A stretch of DNA of 64,000 nucleotides from Aquilaria yunnanensis (Eukaryota; Streptophyta; Magnoliopsida; Malvales; Thymelaeaceae), in the NCBI GenBank assembly GCA_039654915.1, contig CM077594.1, positions 34,259,001 to 34,323,000 on the forward strand, read 5' to 3'. The notes beneath the pieces were generated by a model, which saw only the letters and a program-made list of their open reading frames with translations, was not told where the DNA came from and made no database searches. Each line of letters opens with the position of its first letter. Position 1 is the stretch's first letter. Shown here piece after piece: positions 46,260-56,526 of the stretch. Position numbers and translations under genes: made by a program.

Positions 46260-46738
46260 CATGCTCAGTGGTAGAGCTAACCGGTATGCTACCTTGGCAA
46301 CTTTGTCCAAGATCTCATAAGGACCGATGTATCTTGGAGCTAACTTGGCTTTTCTACCAAATCTGACAGTGCCTTTGGTTCGTGCAACATTCAGCCAAAC
46401 ATTGTCACCAACTTCAAATTCCAAGTCTCTTATTCTTGTGTTCACATAGGCTGTGGTCCTTTCATTGGCTATCTCTAATATCTCTTGAATTTTCTTTATT
46501 TTGATAGTTGTCTATTCAATAATTTCAGGACCTAACTCTAGCCCATCTAAGACTTCCACCCAACAGTAGGGTGTGATGCACCTTCTTCCATATGATGCTT
46601 CATAAGGTGCCATGCCAATGGTGCTTTGGTAACTATTGTTATACGAGAGTGTTGACCCCATTCACCTTTGAAATCCAACTCATAGCTCCTGAGCATTTCT
46701 TCCAATATCTGTATGACCCTTTCAGATTTCCCATCTGT
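46260..46738 (-). pseudogene. pol: A3 integrase, core end and C-terminal domain
   Basis: After the end of the fused frame at 46739 the minus strand continues in phase: a stop, then TDGKSERVIQILEEMLRSYELDFKGEW, so the catalytic Glu segment is present. A small deletion follows (HSRITIVTKAPLAW). 46445-46260 then reads [61 protein letters not shown] and is cut by C at the point where the chromodomain would follow. Confidence 0.85.
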
Positions 46739-47965
46739 CTAAGGATGATAAGTAGTACTCAGGTGGATTTTGGTTCCTAGTGGTTTATGAAAAGCACTCA
46801 AAAATTGAGCTGTAAATCTTGGATCTCTATTAGATACAATGGAATCGAGTATTCCATGTAGCCTCACTATCTCTGAGATACTATTTTCACATTTCTCAAT
46901 CCACTCAAACCATTGACCTTTCCTAGTTAGATGAATAAGAAATAAAGCAATCATGGAAAAGCCTAAAAAAAATCTCCTATAGTATCTAGCTAATCCCAGG
47001 AAACTTTTGATTTCCTTTATAGTCTTTGGTCTTTCCCACTCTTGCACTGCCTTAACCTTTTCAGGGTCTGCCTTAAGGCCTTCTGCATCTATGATGTGTC
47101 TTAGGAAAGACACTTCCCTTATCCAGAATTCACACTTGGATAACTTGGCATAAAACTGATGTTCACATAGACTCTTTAGGACAATCTTCAGGTGATGTTC
47201 ATGTTCATTTTCTTCCTTGGAATACACTAGGATGTCATCAATGAACACAACCACAAATTTGTCCAGAAGTGGTCTGAACACCCTGTTCATTAGGTCCATG
47301 AAAGTAGCTGGGACATTAGTCAAGCCAAATGGCATGACTATGTACTCATAATGCCAATATCTGGTCCTAAATGCAATCTTAGGAATGTCCTCTTCCTTTA
47401 CTCCCAACTGGAAGTATCCAGATCTCAAATCTGTCTTGGAGAAGATCTTAGCTCCCTTAAGTTGATGAAAAAGATCCTTAATCCTAGGGAGTGGATACTT
47501 GTTCCTGATAGTCACTACATTGAGCTTCCTATAGTCAATGCATAGTCTCAAAGATCTATCCTTCTTTTTCACAACAAGAACAGGAGCTCCCCATGGTGAA
47601 ACACTTGGTCTTATGAAGCCTTTTTCAAGAAGTTCATCAAGTTGTTTCTTGAGCTCATTCATCTTTGTGATTGGCATTGTATAAGGAGATATGGATATTG
47701 GACTAGCTTCTGGTTGCAGCTTGATTTCAAACTCAATCTCCTTTAGTGGAGGAATACCTGGCAAGTCTTTCGGAAAGACTTGTGGAAAGTTTCTCAGTAC
47801 GGGTATTTTGTCCACATATTCTTCACAATACAATTTATTCAATGCATAATAGTAATCATGCTCAGAAATCACAGGTATCTCATCTAGTACCTCTAGTTGC
47901 ATGCCATGCATTTTAGACACTAATTTCTTAGAATTCACTAATTCATGCACTTCACCATCAGGCAA
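46739..47965 (-). pseudogene. pol: A3 open frame fusing protease tail, RT, RNase H stub and integrase core
   Basis: A 408-codon open frame. Residues about 1-70: protease tail and linker. About 80-275: complete RT with [44 protein letters not shown] and [11 protein letters not shown] (FIDD pair). Then [44 protein letters not shown] and RNase H stub [12 protein letters not shown]. This joins without a stop to integrase [46 protein letters not shown]. The deletion removes nearly all RNase H and the integrase zinc module, but leaves an open frame. The longest intact RT of the Tekay-like copies here. Confidence 0.88.
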
Positions 47966-48261
47966 TGTGATTTCCCTCTTAGCACATCAATTCTTAAGTT
48001 ATGCATAGTAAGCCAATTCATACCAAGCACTAAATCATACTTAGGAATGTCCAACACTAGCAGATTAGTCATAACCTTAGTCATTCCTACTAGTAGCTCA
48101 CAATCCTTAGCTAGGTCATTAGTGAAAAGACATTGACTACCTGCTATTTTCACTAAGGATATCCTTGGCATAATTTCGGTAGGCAATTTCATGGCTTTAA
48201 CAAATTTCCTAGCCATTATAGACACAGATGCACCAATATCAAACAGAACACTAACATGCAT
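47966..48261 (-). pseudogene. pol: A3 aspartic protease, active site Asp-Ile-Gly
   Basis: VSVLFDIGASVSIMARKFVKAMKLPTEIMPR..LDIPKYDLVLGMNWLTMHNL. The active-site Thr of Asp-Thr-Gly is Ile (48232-48240), consistent with one C-to-T change (ACT to ATT; A1 has Thr). A frameshift near 47985 separates it from the RT frame. Confidence 0.87.
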
Positions 48262-48289
48262 ACCATTAGGGTAAATGTTACCTCTTAGT

Positions 48290-49785
48290 GCTCCTCTCTA
48301 CTCTGATGTCTCTAGCCTCTTCACTTGGAAGACTCTGCCAGCTCTCTACACTAGAGGGTGAGGCACTGGAGGAACTGGCCTCTGCTGTCCTTCCTTAGGT
48401 GTTCTTCCTCTAGGTCCTACCCTAATAGGCCTTACTAGACCTTGGTCTTCTGGCCTTCTTTAAGCCTGTTGGCAGTCTTTGATCTAATGATCCATGGATC
48501 CACATCTTAGACACACTCAGGTGTCAAAATAGCAAGGTTTTTTTCCATGAAACTTCTTGCATTTAGGGCACCTTAGGCTAGGGAACTTCCCCTTAACCTT
48601 GTCTTCACCACCCACATGAGAATTATTGGCAATTTCCTTGCCATGTGGTGGCTTCTTCTACTCGCCTCCTTCATGACTACTTTCCCCTGGTCCACTGGGA
48701 AAGTACTTTGTCTCATACTCCTTTTGCTCTACTAATAGAATTTTTTGCACTGCTTCATAGTATGTAATTGCTCCAAAAGGTCTAACAGCATTTCTAATGT
48801 CTAACTTTAGGCCTCTGAAAAATCTTTTGGCCTTCAACTCCTCCAGTCCATGATACTAAAGAGCATACCTCACCAACTGATTGAATTTGTGCTCATACTT
48901 TAGGACATTGTGGTTGTCCTACCTTAGAGCATCAAATTCAGCTTGCTTCATATCCTTGATGGCATCATTGATATACTGCTCCTGGAACAGCCGTGTGAAC
49001 TCTGGCCAAGTAATTTCCTTGTCTTCTCTTGGCCTTCTGCCCTTCTAGACAGCATACCTATCTCTGGTGTTTCTCCACCACATCTTCGCACTACCTACCA
49101 CACATTCTTGGTGGAGTTTAGTGGCATCCTCTCAAACATATTTTCTATGAAGATTAACCACTCCTCAGCTCTCTCTAGCCAACTCTTCCATCAAACTGTG
49201 GAGGTCTTAGGCCTTGGAACCTCTCCAACAATCTGACTTCATCAAGGCATTCTAGATCCTCTGATCTATGTCTCCTGGATCTGTGAGAGCCCTCTGTACG
49301 GTCATACTCTCTATGATCTCTCTACCTTTTCTTGCATATCACTCATGGCCTTCCTCAATCTCATTCCCAGTGGAGTAATGGTCATAAACTATGGGATTGG
49401 TCCTGGATACCTGACCTATCTCAGACCTTAGTCTTCTTCCTCTTGGATTTCTCCTATGATCATCTTCCTCCTCAATTGTCTCATCATTTATATCTTTTAA
49501 GCTTCTAGAAGGAACATATTCAGTTATATTCCTAGTATCCTCTTTTGGTTGCTACCGTGCATCCTGAACTGGAGATACTTGGACTACTTGCTATTGTGCT
49601 TGAATCAGCTTCATTAAGTTCTCATTCATTAGAGCAAAGTTCCTCTGAAGCTCTAACCAAACCTAAGGCATTTCAGGGTTTGTTACCCCTCGTTGCCCTT
49701 GATTCTCTCTATTTTGTCCATTTCTTTGTTGCCCAGAATCAGTAGGAGGCCTTCGTGGTGGTTACCCTCTCCTTGTGGAAACCAT
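48290..49785 (-). pseudogene. gag: A3 Gag
   Basis: Met at 49785 (MVSTRRG, matching A1 MVATRRG). Broken by several stops it reads LQRNFALMNENLMKLIQAQ, RRNPRGRRLRSEIGQVSRTNPIVYDHYSTGNEI, then the core absent from A1: MWWRNTRDRYAV, ITWPEFTRLFQEQYINDAIKDMKQAEFDALR, YEHKFNQLVRYALQYHGLEELKAKRFFRGLKLDIRNAVRPFGAITYYEAVQKILLVEQKEYETKYFPSGPGESS. The zinc knuckle CLRCGSMDH-stop-IKDC lies near 48490-48530. It shows what A1 Gag has lost. Confidence 0.85.
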
Positions 49786-49934
49786 GTTTACTTCCAAAAC
49801 TATTGATTCATCATAGAGCACATATACATATCATAGGTATTTCAATGGTACTTGACACTAGCAGCTGGCCAACCTGAGTTCATGTATGTAGATGCATGCA
49901 ATGCAACTATATGCTATGTACATGTATAAATGAT

Positions 49935-49946
49935 GCTCTAATACCA
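49935..49946 (-). promoter_or_regulatory. A3 primer-binding site
   Basis: The minus strand reads TGGTATTAGAGC, one mismatch from TGGTATCAGAGC, five bases inside the 5' LTR. Confidence 0.85.
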
Positions 49947-49951
49947 ACATC

Positions 49952-50144
49952 TGTTACCCACTCCGAGGTAGTCCAATTATGGTGCCAAAATTGTGCATTT
50001 AGACTCCTAGGATTGGTAATGTTCTATAGGCAATGAAAATACTACCCTTAGTGTTCATGCGCAAGTGGCCCTCTTTGGCACTATGTAAACACATGCATAT
50101 TGGTCCAACCATCACACACATTTTCACATTTCATGCATACCATG
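49952..50144 (-). repeat. A3 5' LTR, first 193 bp
   Basis: Starts TGTTACCCACTCCGAGGTAG and stops at CATACCATG, where D1 inserted. The remainder is expected on the far side of D1. Confidence 0.88.
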
Positions 50145-50270
50145 TGGTGGCCTGTGGCGGCTTCATCATGTGTCATTGTACGGGTAGGGAAGACTTCTGA
50201 TGGAGGAGAGCACTTTTGGAGGAGATTCCCCAGTGGAATGTACCTGAAATACTCCAGAAAACACAGGTCA

Positions 50271-50307
50271 GGAGGTCCCCGGTGTGTATTCCCGGGGAGG
50301 AGCCTCC
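50271..50307 (-). repeat. LTR hairpin, D1 copy
   Basis: GGAGG..CCCCGG and CCGGGG..CCTCC pair across a short loop; directly followed by CGACGCCCAAGTCAGT, identical to D2. Confidence 0.75.
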
Positions 50308-50410
50308 GACGCCCAAGTCAGTACTTTCAGACAATTGGATTATGTGCCCTTTTTTGTATTCAAAGAGAACTCTTTTTCTTCTCCTCTTTACCCCGCTAGG
50401 ACGCTTTCTG

Positions 50411-50425
50411 GGTATTTTATAAAGG
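50411..50425 (-). promoter_or_regulatory. Putative D1 LTR TATA box, sense strand
   Basis: The minus strand reads CCTTTATAAAATACC about 105 bp before the hairpin, the same order as in D2. Confidence 0.55.
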
Positions 50426-50923
50426 AGGCGTACAGAAGCCATTTTCCTCTTGTGGTCGCTTCATATCACGACACATGTCCGGTGGGATGAGATCCCTGCT
50501 TTTCCGGGAGCGAAGGGACGTTTATCTCAGTAAAGGTCGCCTGGTTGACAGCCTAGGCATTCCGAGAGTGTCGTATCGAGACGTCCCTCTGATGGCGTGC
50601 TCTAGTGATAGCGTGTCAGAATGTACTTGGGGAACGACTTTTATGGGGAGGTGTCAGAGGCTCCTTAAATGCTTTGTTCGTACTTTCTGAGGTTACTCTG
50701 ACATCTCGGGGAATGTATTCCCCGAGGATGGGTCCTCCGAGGGATACCCCTGTTTCCGAAGGGGCTCTGATCTCTCTACCGAGGTTGGTCTCACCATTTC
50801 CCAAGGAAGCGAATTCTCTACATTAGGCCAGGGGGATCGTTCGTCCTACCGACCTCGGCTGCCTGTTTCCTTCTGGCGAAGTCGGTACTCCGTCAGCCAG
50901 TGGTGGGCACCTCGGCTATCACA

Positions 50924-50937
50924 TGCCCCCTCCTGGA
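50924..50937 (-). promoter_or_regulatory. D1 polypurine tract
   Basis: The minus strand reads CCAGGAGGGGGCA just before the LTR start TGTGATAGCC. Confidence 0.78.
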
Positions 50938-51230
50938 GAGCCGGAGCTCGGGCTTCGGCTATGTTTTTGAGGAGGTCCCTTTGCCGACCTGGCGGCTGAA
51001 ACTTTTCTTGGAAAGTTGCCTTGCTTCAGAAGGCATTTCCTCGGAGCCGAGGTACCCTCCTCTAGTTTTCTTGATGTCCTCGGAATGCATATTACTTTTT
51101 TCTTTTTTGCTTTTTTTGCCACGAGTCTGTGAATCGTCACGTCCTTTGGCCAGGCGTGTTAGTCATGGGTAATCGTGCCTGGCTTTTCGTGATATTAGAG
51201 GGACGTGCCCTGGTTCTTCGCGCTGTGTGA

Positions 51231-51375
51231 CACGTGGACGCTGTTAGATGGGAAAACAACTATGCTGGTTATCTCAACCGCACCTCTTCGCCTTCAAGGA
51301 GTAATAATGAGGCCGTTACATCTTCAAAGGATGATTATGACGACGTTTCACTTATCCTTCTTCGGTCTATATAAG
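51231..51375 (+). promoter_or_regulatory. Putative promoter of the D1 antisense gene
   Basis: G-box CACGTG (51231-51236), TTATGACGACGTTTC (51335-51349) and TATA TCTATATAAG (51366-51375) are arranged as in D2. The ATG is 255 bp after the TATA. It lies inside the element between polypurine tract and antisense gene, not in the LTR. CACGTG and TGACG are known plant bZIP targets; use here is inferred. Confidence 0.6.
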
Positions 51376-51620
51376 TACCTTCCGTCCCATTTTGTCTCAC
51401 TTTTTTGTTTTAATTCTCGTCTGTTCTAGAGCCTTTTCTTGCCCTTTTTCTCTTTCCGGTGGCGGTTCTCACGGCAGAGTGACCTCCGGCGATTCCTTGC
51501 AGTGGTGTTTTACAGCTCGGGTTTTAGCAAACTCTTTGGTGGGTGTTCCCTTTTTGTGGTTTGTCGTTGTTCCTCTATTTCTCCCAAAGTCATCTCTCTT
51601 TTTCTTATTTTTTTTGAAAA

Positions 51621-54084
51621 ATGTCAAATCCAACTCCATTGAGTCCGACTCCATTGATGATTGTGCGCCCTCTTTCTGCAAACCTTGCTTCCCTCGAGGC
51701 TTATCCTTGTTCCACTACTTTGGAAAAGATGAAAAAGTGGGTGGCCAAGTACTACCTCCCTTCTTATATCACACCGAGGTTACCTCTCCCGGGATCTTAC
51801 GGTTACGCAACTTCTTCGGGGGAGGTTACCGTTTACCGAGCTCAGCTGAAAGCCGGTCTTCGGTATCCCCCTCATCGCGTGATATACGAATTCTGCAAAT
51901 TCCACGGCATTGCTGTGAACCAACTCCCCCCAAATTCTTACTCTTACTTTAATGCTTTCCTCTGCATGTGTGCGGTGTTCGGCATAAACCCCCACTTCCT
52001 CTTTTTCATGCAATACTACAAACTCCACCCGGTCCCGAAGGGTGGTTTTTACTACCTCCTTCCCCGAGGGTCCGGGAGTAAGAAGTTTATGTTTACCTTT
52101 GACAATAAGGATAGTTGGCGAGGGTGGCAGAAGAAGTTTTTCTTTTTTCGGGTCCCCGAGTCTTGGAGACATGTGCCTATTAAATGGGCCTCGGGGACTT
52201 TGGAGGTCGACGACGTCGATCCCCGGAAGCTCCTCACTCCGGTATTGCTTGCTGATTTTGACAACTTCGACAAGCGTATTCGGTTGGTGGCGGACTGGGA
52301 CTCCGGGACTCCGTCACGTTCACCCTACCCTTTTCCCATTAAGTGGGATCTTATGTCAGAGGAAGTTCTTCGGGAACTGGGAGTGATAACTGCCTACAAG
52401 AGTGACCCCCGCATGCCTGTGCCTGTTCTTCCGGGGAAGAAAGCCTGGATAGTCATGCTCCTTCGGCGTCAAATTTCTTATCAGTTTTTTTTCGAGACTA
52501 AGTCACCTTCCAGGGTTTGTTATCTGCTTTCCTTTTGGACTTACACTGATATTTTACCTTTTTGCAGAGATGGGCGATCAGTCTGCCGAGTTTTATAAAT
52601 CATTCTATGACAGTCAGGCTAAGCGGGGAGAGCAAGTACGTAGAAAGACTTCTGGTAAGAGGAAGAAGTCGACTGCCGGCCCTTCTAAGTCCAAGAAGGC
52701 CAAGGCTACCACTCCTCCTCCTGAGAACATAGTTGAGGTGGAAGACCAGTCCTCTGCTCAGCTTCCGACCACCGAGAACCCTTCTTCAGAACCTGACATC
52801 CTCGGGGAGACGCTGAGTCCTGCCCCTGCTACCTAGATCCCAGCAGAGTGAACGTCTGCCCAGGAGTTTGAAGAGGGCAGGAGGAGGAAGGGAAAGAATG
52901 TCAATAAGGATGTTCAGGAGGTCGGTTTTAAGGAGTGCGTCCCCGAAGTTCCACCAGGTTTTTTCCTTAGCCATTCCACTACCAACCTCAGTATTTTTCG
53001 TATCTACGATTTTTTGGATGAATGGCTAAGGGATGATGTCTTGATGGAACTTCGGCGTGACCTTGCAGAGAACGCCCCTACTGCTTCCTGGGTGGAAGCT
53101 CATGCCCGTCGGAGGGCTCTTCGGGACCGACGGATTCCTCGGGGGAAGGTGCCACGGGAGCCCTTCTGGTCGTTCACAGAGGATATGGATTTGTTCTCTG
53201 AGGATAGCCAGCTGATGGCTCCGCAAATGGCATCGAGGGTGCTGACTAATGCCACTTTTCAGTCCCTTACCATCGAATGTCCCAGCGAAGAGATTCTCGC
53301 AGCGAGGATGACCGAGCATGCTGCTCAGGTGATCCTTTCTTTTCTTGTATCTTAGAAAACTGTTCATCCAAGCCATCACTGCCTATCGATGCTTATTTGG
53401 TGCCTCTGTGTTCCGCAGCTTTTGGCATATAGCGGGTACTTTCGCGCCTGGTCAACAAAACAAACGGAGACCCGCTCTCGGTCTGAAGATTCCCTGCGGA
53501 AGACGAAGGAGTCTCTCGCCCAATATGCCCTAAAGTATGGCGAGTTAAACAAAATCGCGAAGGAAGATCTTGGGAGTCTTCGGCCCGAGGTTGTGTCCAG
53601 CAGGCAGGAGCTGCTTACCGACTTCTCAGCCAAGGTTGGAGACCTCGGCTCAAAGTGCGTGACTCTTTCTTTAGAGAATGAGGCCCTTCAGAAGAAGACC
53701 GTTCAAGACGGCGAGAACCTTGCGAAATCACTCGCTTTGAATGCTGATCTCCAAGCTGAGATTGTGTCCCTGAAGAAGGAGAAGACGAAGAGCAGGAAGA
53801 AGAGGAAGCTGGAGGAGAAGATTGTCGCACTAAAAGCTGAGCTGGCGGCTGTTGGCGCCGAGAACAACCGTAGCGAGCAAATGTCGAAGACGTCTTACCA
53901 AGATGGTTTTTGCTTGGCTCGTCATCAGGTCCTCACTCGGCACCTTGGGCTTGACATTTCGCATTTGTCTACTTTGGACTTTCCCCAAGAGCCCAGATCT
54001 TCATGGTCCAAAGTTGAGTTCCTCAATCTTTCTTCGGCTCGGCCTGCGTCTTTGACTGAGCCCTCTGGAGATGATAATGTTTGA
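51621..54084 (+). pseudogene. D1 antisense extra gene (gypsy-type transposon domain, coiled-coil C-terminus)
   Basis: Exon 1 from ATG 51621 to about 52500 (about 293 codons) holds the conserved block RAQLKAGLRYPPHRVIYEFCKFHGIAVNQLPPNSYSYFNAFLCMC and WRGWQKKFFFFRVPESW, resembling the plant putative gypsy type transposon domain (Pfam Transposase_28, from memory). Exon 2 starts 52568 (MGDQSAEFYKSFY; Lys-rich), with stops at 52834 and 52849, and runs to 53328. The intron 53329-53418 is GT...CAG and in phase. The last exon 53419-54084 is a Lys/Glu/Leu-rich coiled coil ending FCLARHQVL..ASLTEPSGDDNV. The first intron's donor is degenerate (GTCACC). Such antisense frames downstream of pol are known in Tat elements; function unknown. 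Confidence 0.8.
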
Positions 54085-54427
54085 CGAAACATCTGATACC
54101 CTTGCTCAGTCATAGGCTTTCTTCTTCCTTCTTTGTAATTTTTTTTCTTAGGATTTTTTAATGAAGGATTTTTTCTCCATTCTCCATTCTTTCTCCTGAA
54201 TATGCCTTACCAGCAGCTGGTACGATTCTAAGTGTGCACTTTTGGCGAACACCAGCACCTTATCTTTCGGAAGGAACCTTTTTGAACTTCTTTCGTGTTT
54301 AGACGGGTTTTTAAGCTTAGTAAGGAATTTTGTAAGGCAGGACCATCAAGGCGCACTCTTTCGATAACGAGGGCAAATTCGTCATGTATTTTACTGACGA
54401 CTTCGGGGAGGAGTATCTTACCGTCTT
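54085..54427. other. D1 spacer between antisense gene and pol end
   Basis: It holds AATGAA (54160) as a possible poly(A) signal for the antisense gene, and T-rich sequence. Unlike D2 it has no tandem repeats. No gene. Confidence 0.6.
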
Positions 54428-55635
54428 TCATTGATAAAAAATTATGTAAGTATAGAATTTTTTCAGAGAGTCTGAATGCCAAGTATTCTTCAACTCCACT
54501 CCCTCAATATTACCCAACTTAAAGACCCCTGGGCGGAGTTCGTCGAGAACCAAATAGGGTCCACTCCAATTTGCCCGAAGTACCCCTTCTGATGGCCTTC
54601 GCTGTTCGAACTCGGCTTTTCGGAGAACTAGGTCTCCCTTTTTTATCCCCTTTTTTCTTACATGTAAATTGGCAGTGCGTGCTATCCGTTGCTGGAAGGT
54701 CTTTCTCCTTAACTCGGCCATCTTGCGGTGTTCTTCGAGGAGGTCCAGTTTTGCTCTTAGTCCAAGATGATTTCCTCCTTCATTGAACACCAGCACTCTT
54801 ACCGAGGGCTATATGACTTCAATGGGAATAATGGCCTCGATCCCGTATACGAGCGAGAAAGGAGTCTCTCCCATGGCTCTTCGGGGAGTTGTTCAGTAGC
54901 TCCACAGCACACTTAGGAGCTCTCCTGGCCATTTCCCTTTTGCCTCTTTTAGCCTTTTCTTCAGGCCATCTTTTATTATTCTATTAGATACCTCGACCTG
55001 CCCATTGCTCTGAGGGTGAGCCACTGGTGCAAAATGAATCTTGACGCCCAGGTCCTTCATGAATTCCTGGAACCCCTTATCCGTGAATTGAGTCCCTTTA
55101 TTGGCCACTATTACCCTCGAAATGCCAAATCGGCATATAATGTTTTTCCATAAGTTTTGAGCGTCCCTCGCCGAGATTGATGCTAGCGGTTCTGCCTATA
55201 TCCACTTAGTGAAATAGTCCACTGCGACGATGCAAAATTTTACTCCTCCGGGGGCGTTTGGGAGAGGTCCGATGAGGTCAATGCCCTAGATGGCAAAGGG
55301 GCAGGGATAGTCTGTTGCATTTATTTTCTTCGAGGGTAGCTTTTGGATACTGGCGTGCCTTTGGCAATTGTCGCATCTTCGGACGAATTGCCTTGCGTCC
55401 TTCCTTAGGGTAGGCCAAAAGTATCCTTGGAGGAGTATTACTCCTGCAAGGGCGTCAGTTGCTATATGGGAGCCACACACTCCTTCGTGTACTTGTTCAA
55501 GTATTACTTTGACGTCATCCTCGCATATACATCTTTGTAGAGGGCTAGCGTACCCTTGTCTATACAGTTCTTTCCCAATGAGGAAGTACCTTCCTGCACG
55601 CTTTCGTATCTTTGCGGCTTCTCTAGGATCCTCGG
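54428..55635 (-). pseudogene. pol: D1 integrase, catalytic Asp changed to Asn
   Basis: One minus frame broken only by stops: ITEDPREAAKIRKRAGRYFLIGKELYRQGYASPLQRCI..HEGVCGSHIATDALAGVILLQGYFWPTLRKDARQFVRRCDNCQRH (His and Cys pairs of the zinc module). Then -stop-GIDLIGPLP (first Asp), VIVANKGTQF where VADNG is expected (AAT at 55100-55102, second catalytic Asp lost), and FAPVAHPQSNGQVEVSNR with the Glu. The C-terminus runs to ELKNTWHSDSLKKFYTYIIFYQ-stop at 54428. D2 cuts it off upstream at about 55636. Confidence 0.87.
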
Positions 55636-55719
55636 TGATGGCCTGGGGCCTCATCGTTTATAGTCATAGTGACTGAATGATGGCCTGGGGCCTCATCGTT
55701 TATAGTTATAGTGACTGGT
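55636..55719. repeat. 42-bp tandem duplication at the D2 LTR end
   Basis: TGATGGCCTGGGGCCTCATC opens both 55636-55677 and 55678-55719. The units differ at about three positions. D1 pol homology stops just before the first unit, so the duplication belongs to the LTR end and not to a long target duplication. Confidence 0.75.
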
Positions 55720-55801
55720 GGAGAGACTTCTGGGAGGAAGAACGCCTGGACGATGGATCACCCAAGGGAGTGTGCTTGAAAGCTCAGAAACAAAGGGTTA
55801 G

Positions 55802-55839
55802 GAGGCCCCCGGAGTGTTTTTCCGGGGAGGGAGCCTCCG
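55802..55839 (-). repeat. LTR hairpin, D2 copy
   Basis: GGAGGC, CCCCGGA / TCCGGGG, GCCTCC pair around a short T-rich loop, followed by CGACGCCCAAGTCAGT. On the sense strand it comes after the TATA box, so it is probably in the transcript (R or U5). I recall similar GCGTCGGAGG hairpins in plant Tat LTRs. Confidence 0.78.
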
Positions 55840-55973
55840 ACGCCCAAGTCAGTGGTGGCTGAGAAAAAGGCAGAGGAAGTAGCACAAAGGCTGAAGAGTC
55901 TTGCCTGTGATTTTCTCAGAGTCTGGGAGTCAGACCTTTTGCCAACCAACCTCCTGCCAAGTATTTATTTCCT

Positions 55974-55984
55974 GGTATTTATAG
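55974..55984 (-). promoter_or_regulatory. Putative D2 LTR TATA box, sense strand
   Basis: The minus strand reads CTATAAATACC about 135 bp before the hairpin. Confidence 0.58.
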
Positions 55985-56509
55985 GAGTGCCTAGGCCGTT
56001 CAGATCGCGACACGTGTTCGGTCGGATGTTCCCTAAGTTTCTGGGCGTAGGGGACAGATAGCTGGTAGCAGGTTGCCTTGAGCCTTGTGCTGAGATGGGC
56101 CATGATGTGATTTTGATGGCGTCAGCGTGCTAGAGCGCCTATTGAGGCGGCTTTATGACGTCTGTGAAAGGATGTGTCAGAGGCTTCCTTAAATGCTTCC
56201 TTAAATGCTCCTGCCGTACTCCCGAGGTCCCTGGGCGAGGTCGTCCTTTGGTACGGACAATGCCTCTTCGGGAAACACGCACCCAGTTCGGGGGTTCCCA
56301 GCTTCAGGGAGTTCCGCCTTCGGGGAGATCATGTTCGGCCCGCAATAGCTGGTGCCTCTTTTCCGAAGGCGATCTGTTTGCAACCTCGGGGGGCTAGTAG
56401 TATCCTCAAGTGTATGATCTCATTTTCACTCGGGTATCGCCAGTCTCTTCTGGCCATTCTTGTGGAAGGGAGTTCGGCCAGATAGAGGCGATAGCCTTTG
56501 GCTATCACA

Positions 56510-56526
56510 TGCCCCCCTTTGGAAAG
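56510..56526 (-). promoter_or_regulatory. D2 polypurine tract
   Basis: The minus strand reads CTTTCCAAAGGGGGGCA immediately before TGTGATAGCC. Confidence 0.82.

Larger units (their letters stand above)
12601..50144 (-). mobile_element. Family A element A3, minus strand, split by A1, C and D1
   Basis: Visible parts in window order are: 3' LTR (12601-13580 and 32513-34016, 2484 bp together), polypurine tract, chromodomain (34020-34326), integrase to Gag (46260-49785), primer-binding site (49935-49946) and the first 193 bp of the 5' LTR (49952-50144). The target is B2 protease; TCTAG (12596-12600) is the left duplication. The rest of the 5' LTR and the right duplication must lie beyond D1. The gaps are bridged by A1 (duplication CAATG), C and D1. 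Confidence 0.87.
50145..50923 (-). repeat. D1 3' LTR
   Basis: 779 bp, from TGGTGGCCTGTGG to GGCTATCACA, ends matching the D2 LTR (TGATGGCCTGGGG, GGCTATCACA). Much of the interior has diverged from D2. No gene is seen. Confidence 0.83.
50145..55635 (-). mobile_element. Tat-lineage element D1 (3' portion), split by D2
   Basis: 3' LTR 50145-50923, polypurine tract 50924, antisense gene 51621-54084 on the plus strand, then integrase 54428-55635 on the minus strand up to D2. Left target duplication CCATG (50140-50144). RT, Gag and the 5' LTR should follow D2 outside the window. The region is more GC-rich than families A and B. Lineage is inferred from the antisense gene, LTR hairpin and D2 dual RNase H. 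Confidence 0.85.
55636..56509 (-). repeat. D2 3' LTR
   Basis: It ends GGCTATCACA at 56509 beside the polypurine tract. It is 874 bp with the duplicated end, or 832 bp from 55678. No gene is seen. Confidence 0.83.

Noticed and set aside
46739..47965. Endogenous pararetrovirus as the source of the RT frames
   Set aside because: Integrase, LTRs, primer-binding sites and chromodomain are present and there is no movement-protein or coat-type domain.
51780..52172. 130-codon minus-strand frame opposite the D1 antisense gene
   Set aside because: Shadow of exon 1; the D2 counterpart is not open over the same span.
51621..54084. Antisense gene as a captured host gene
   Set aside because: The same gene is at the same place in D1 and D2 and matches a domain known from Tat elements, so it is an element gene.
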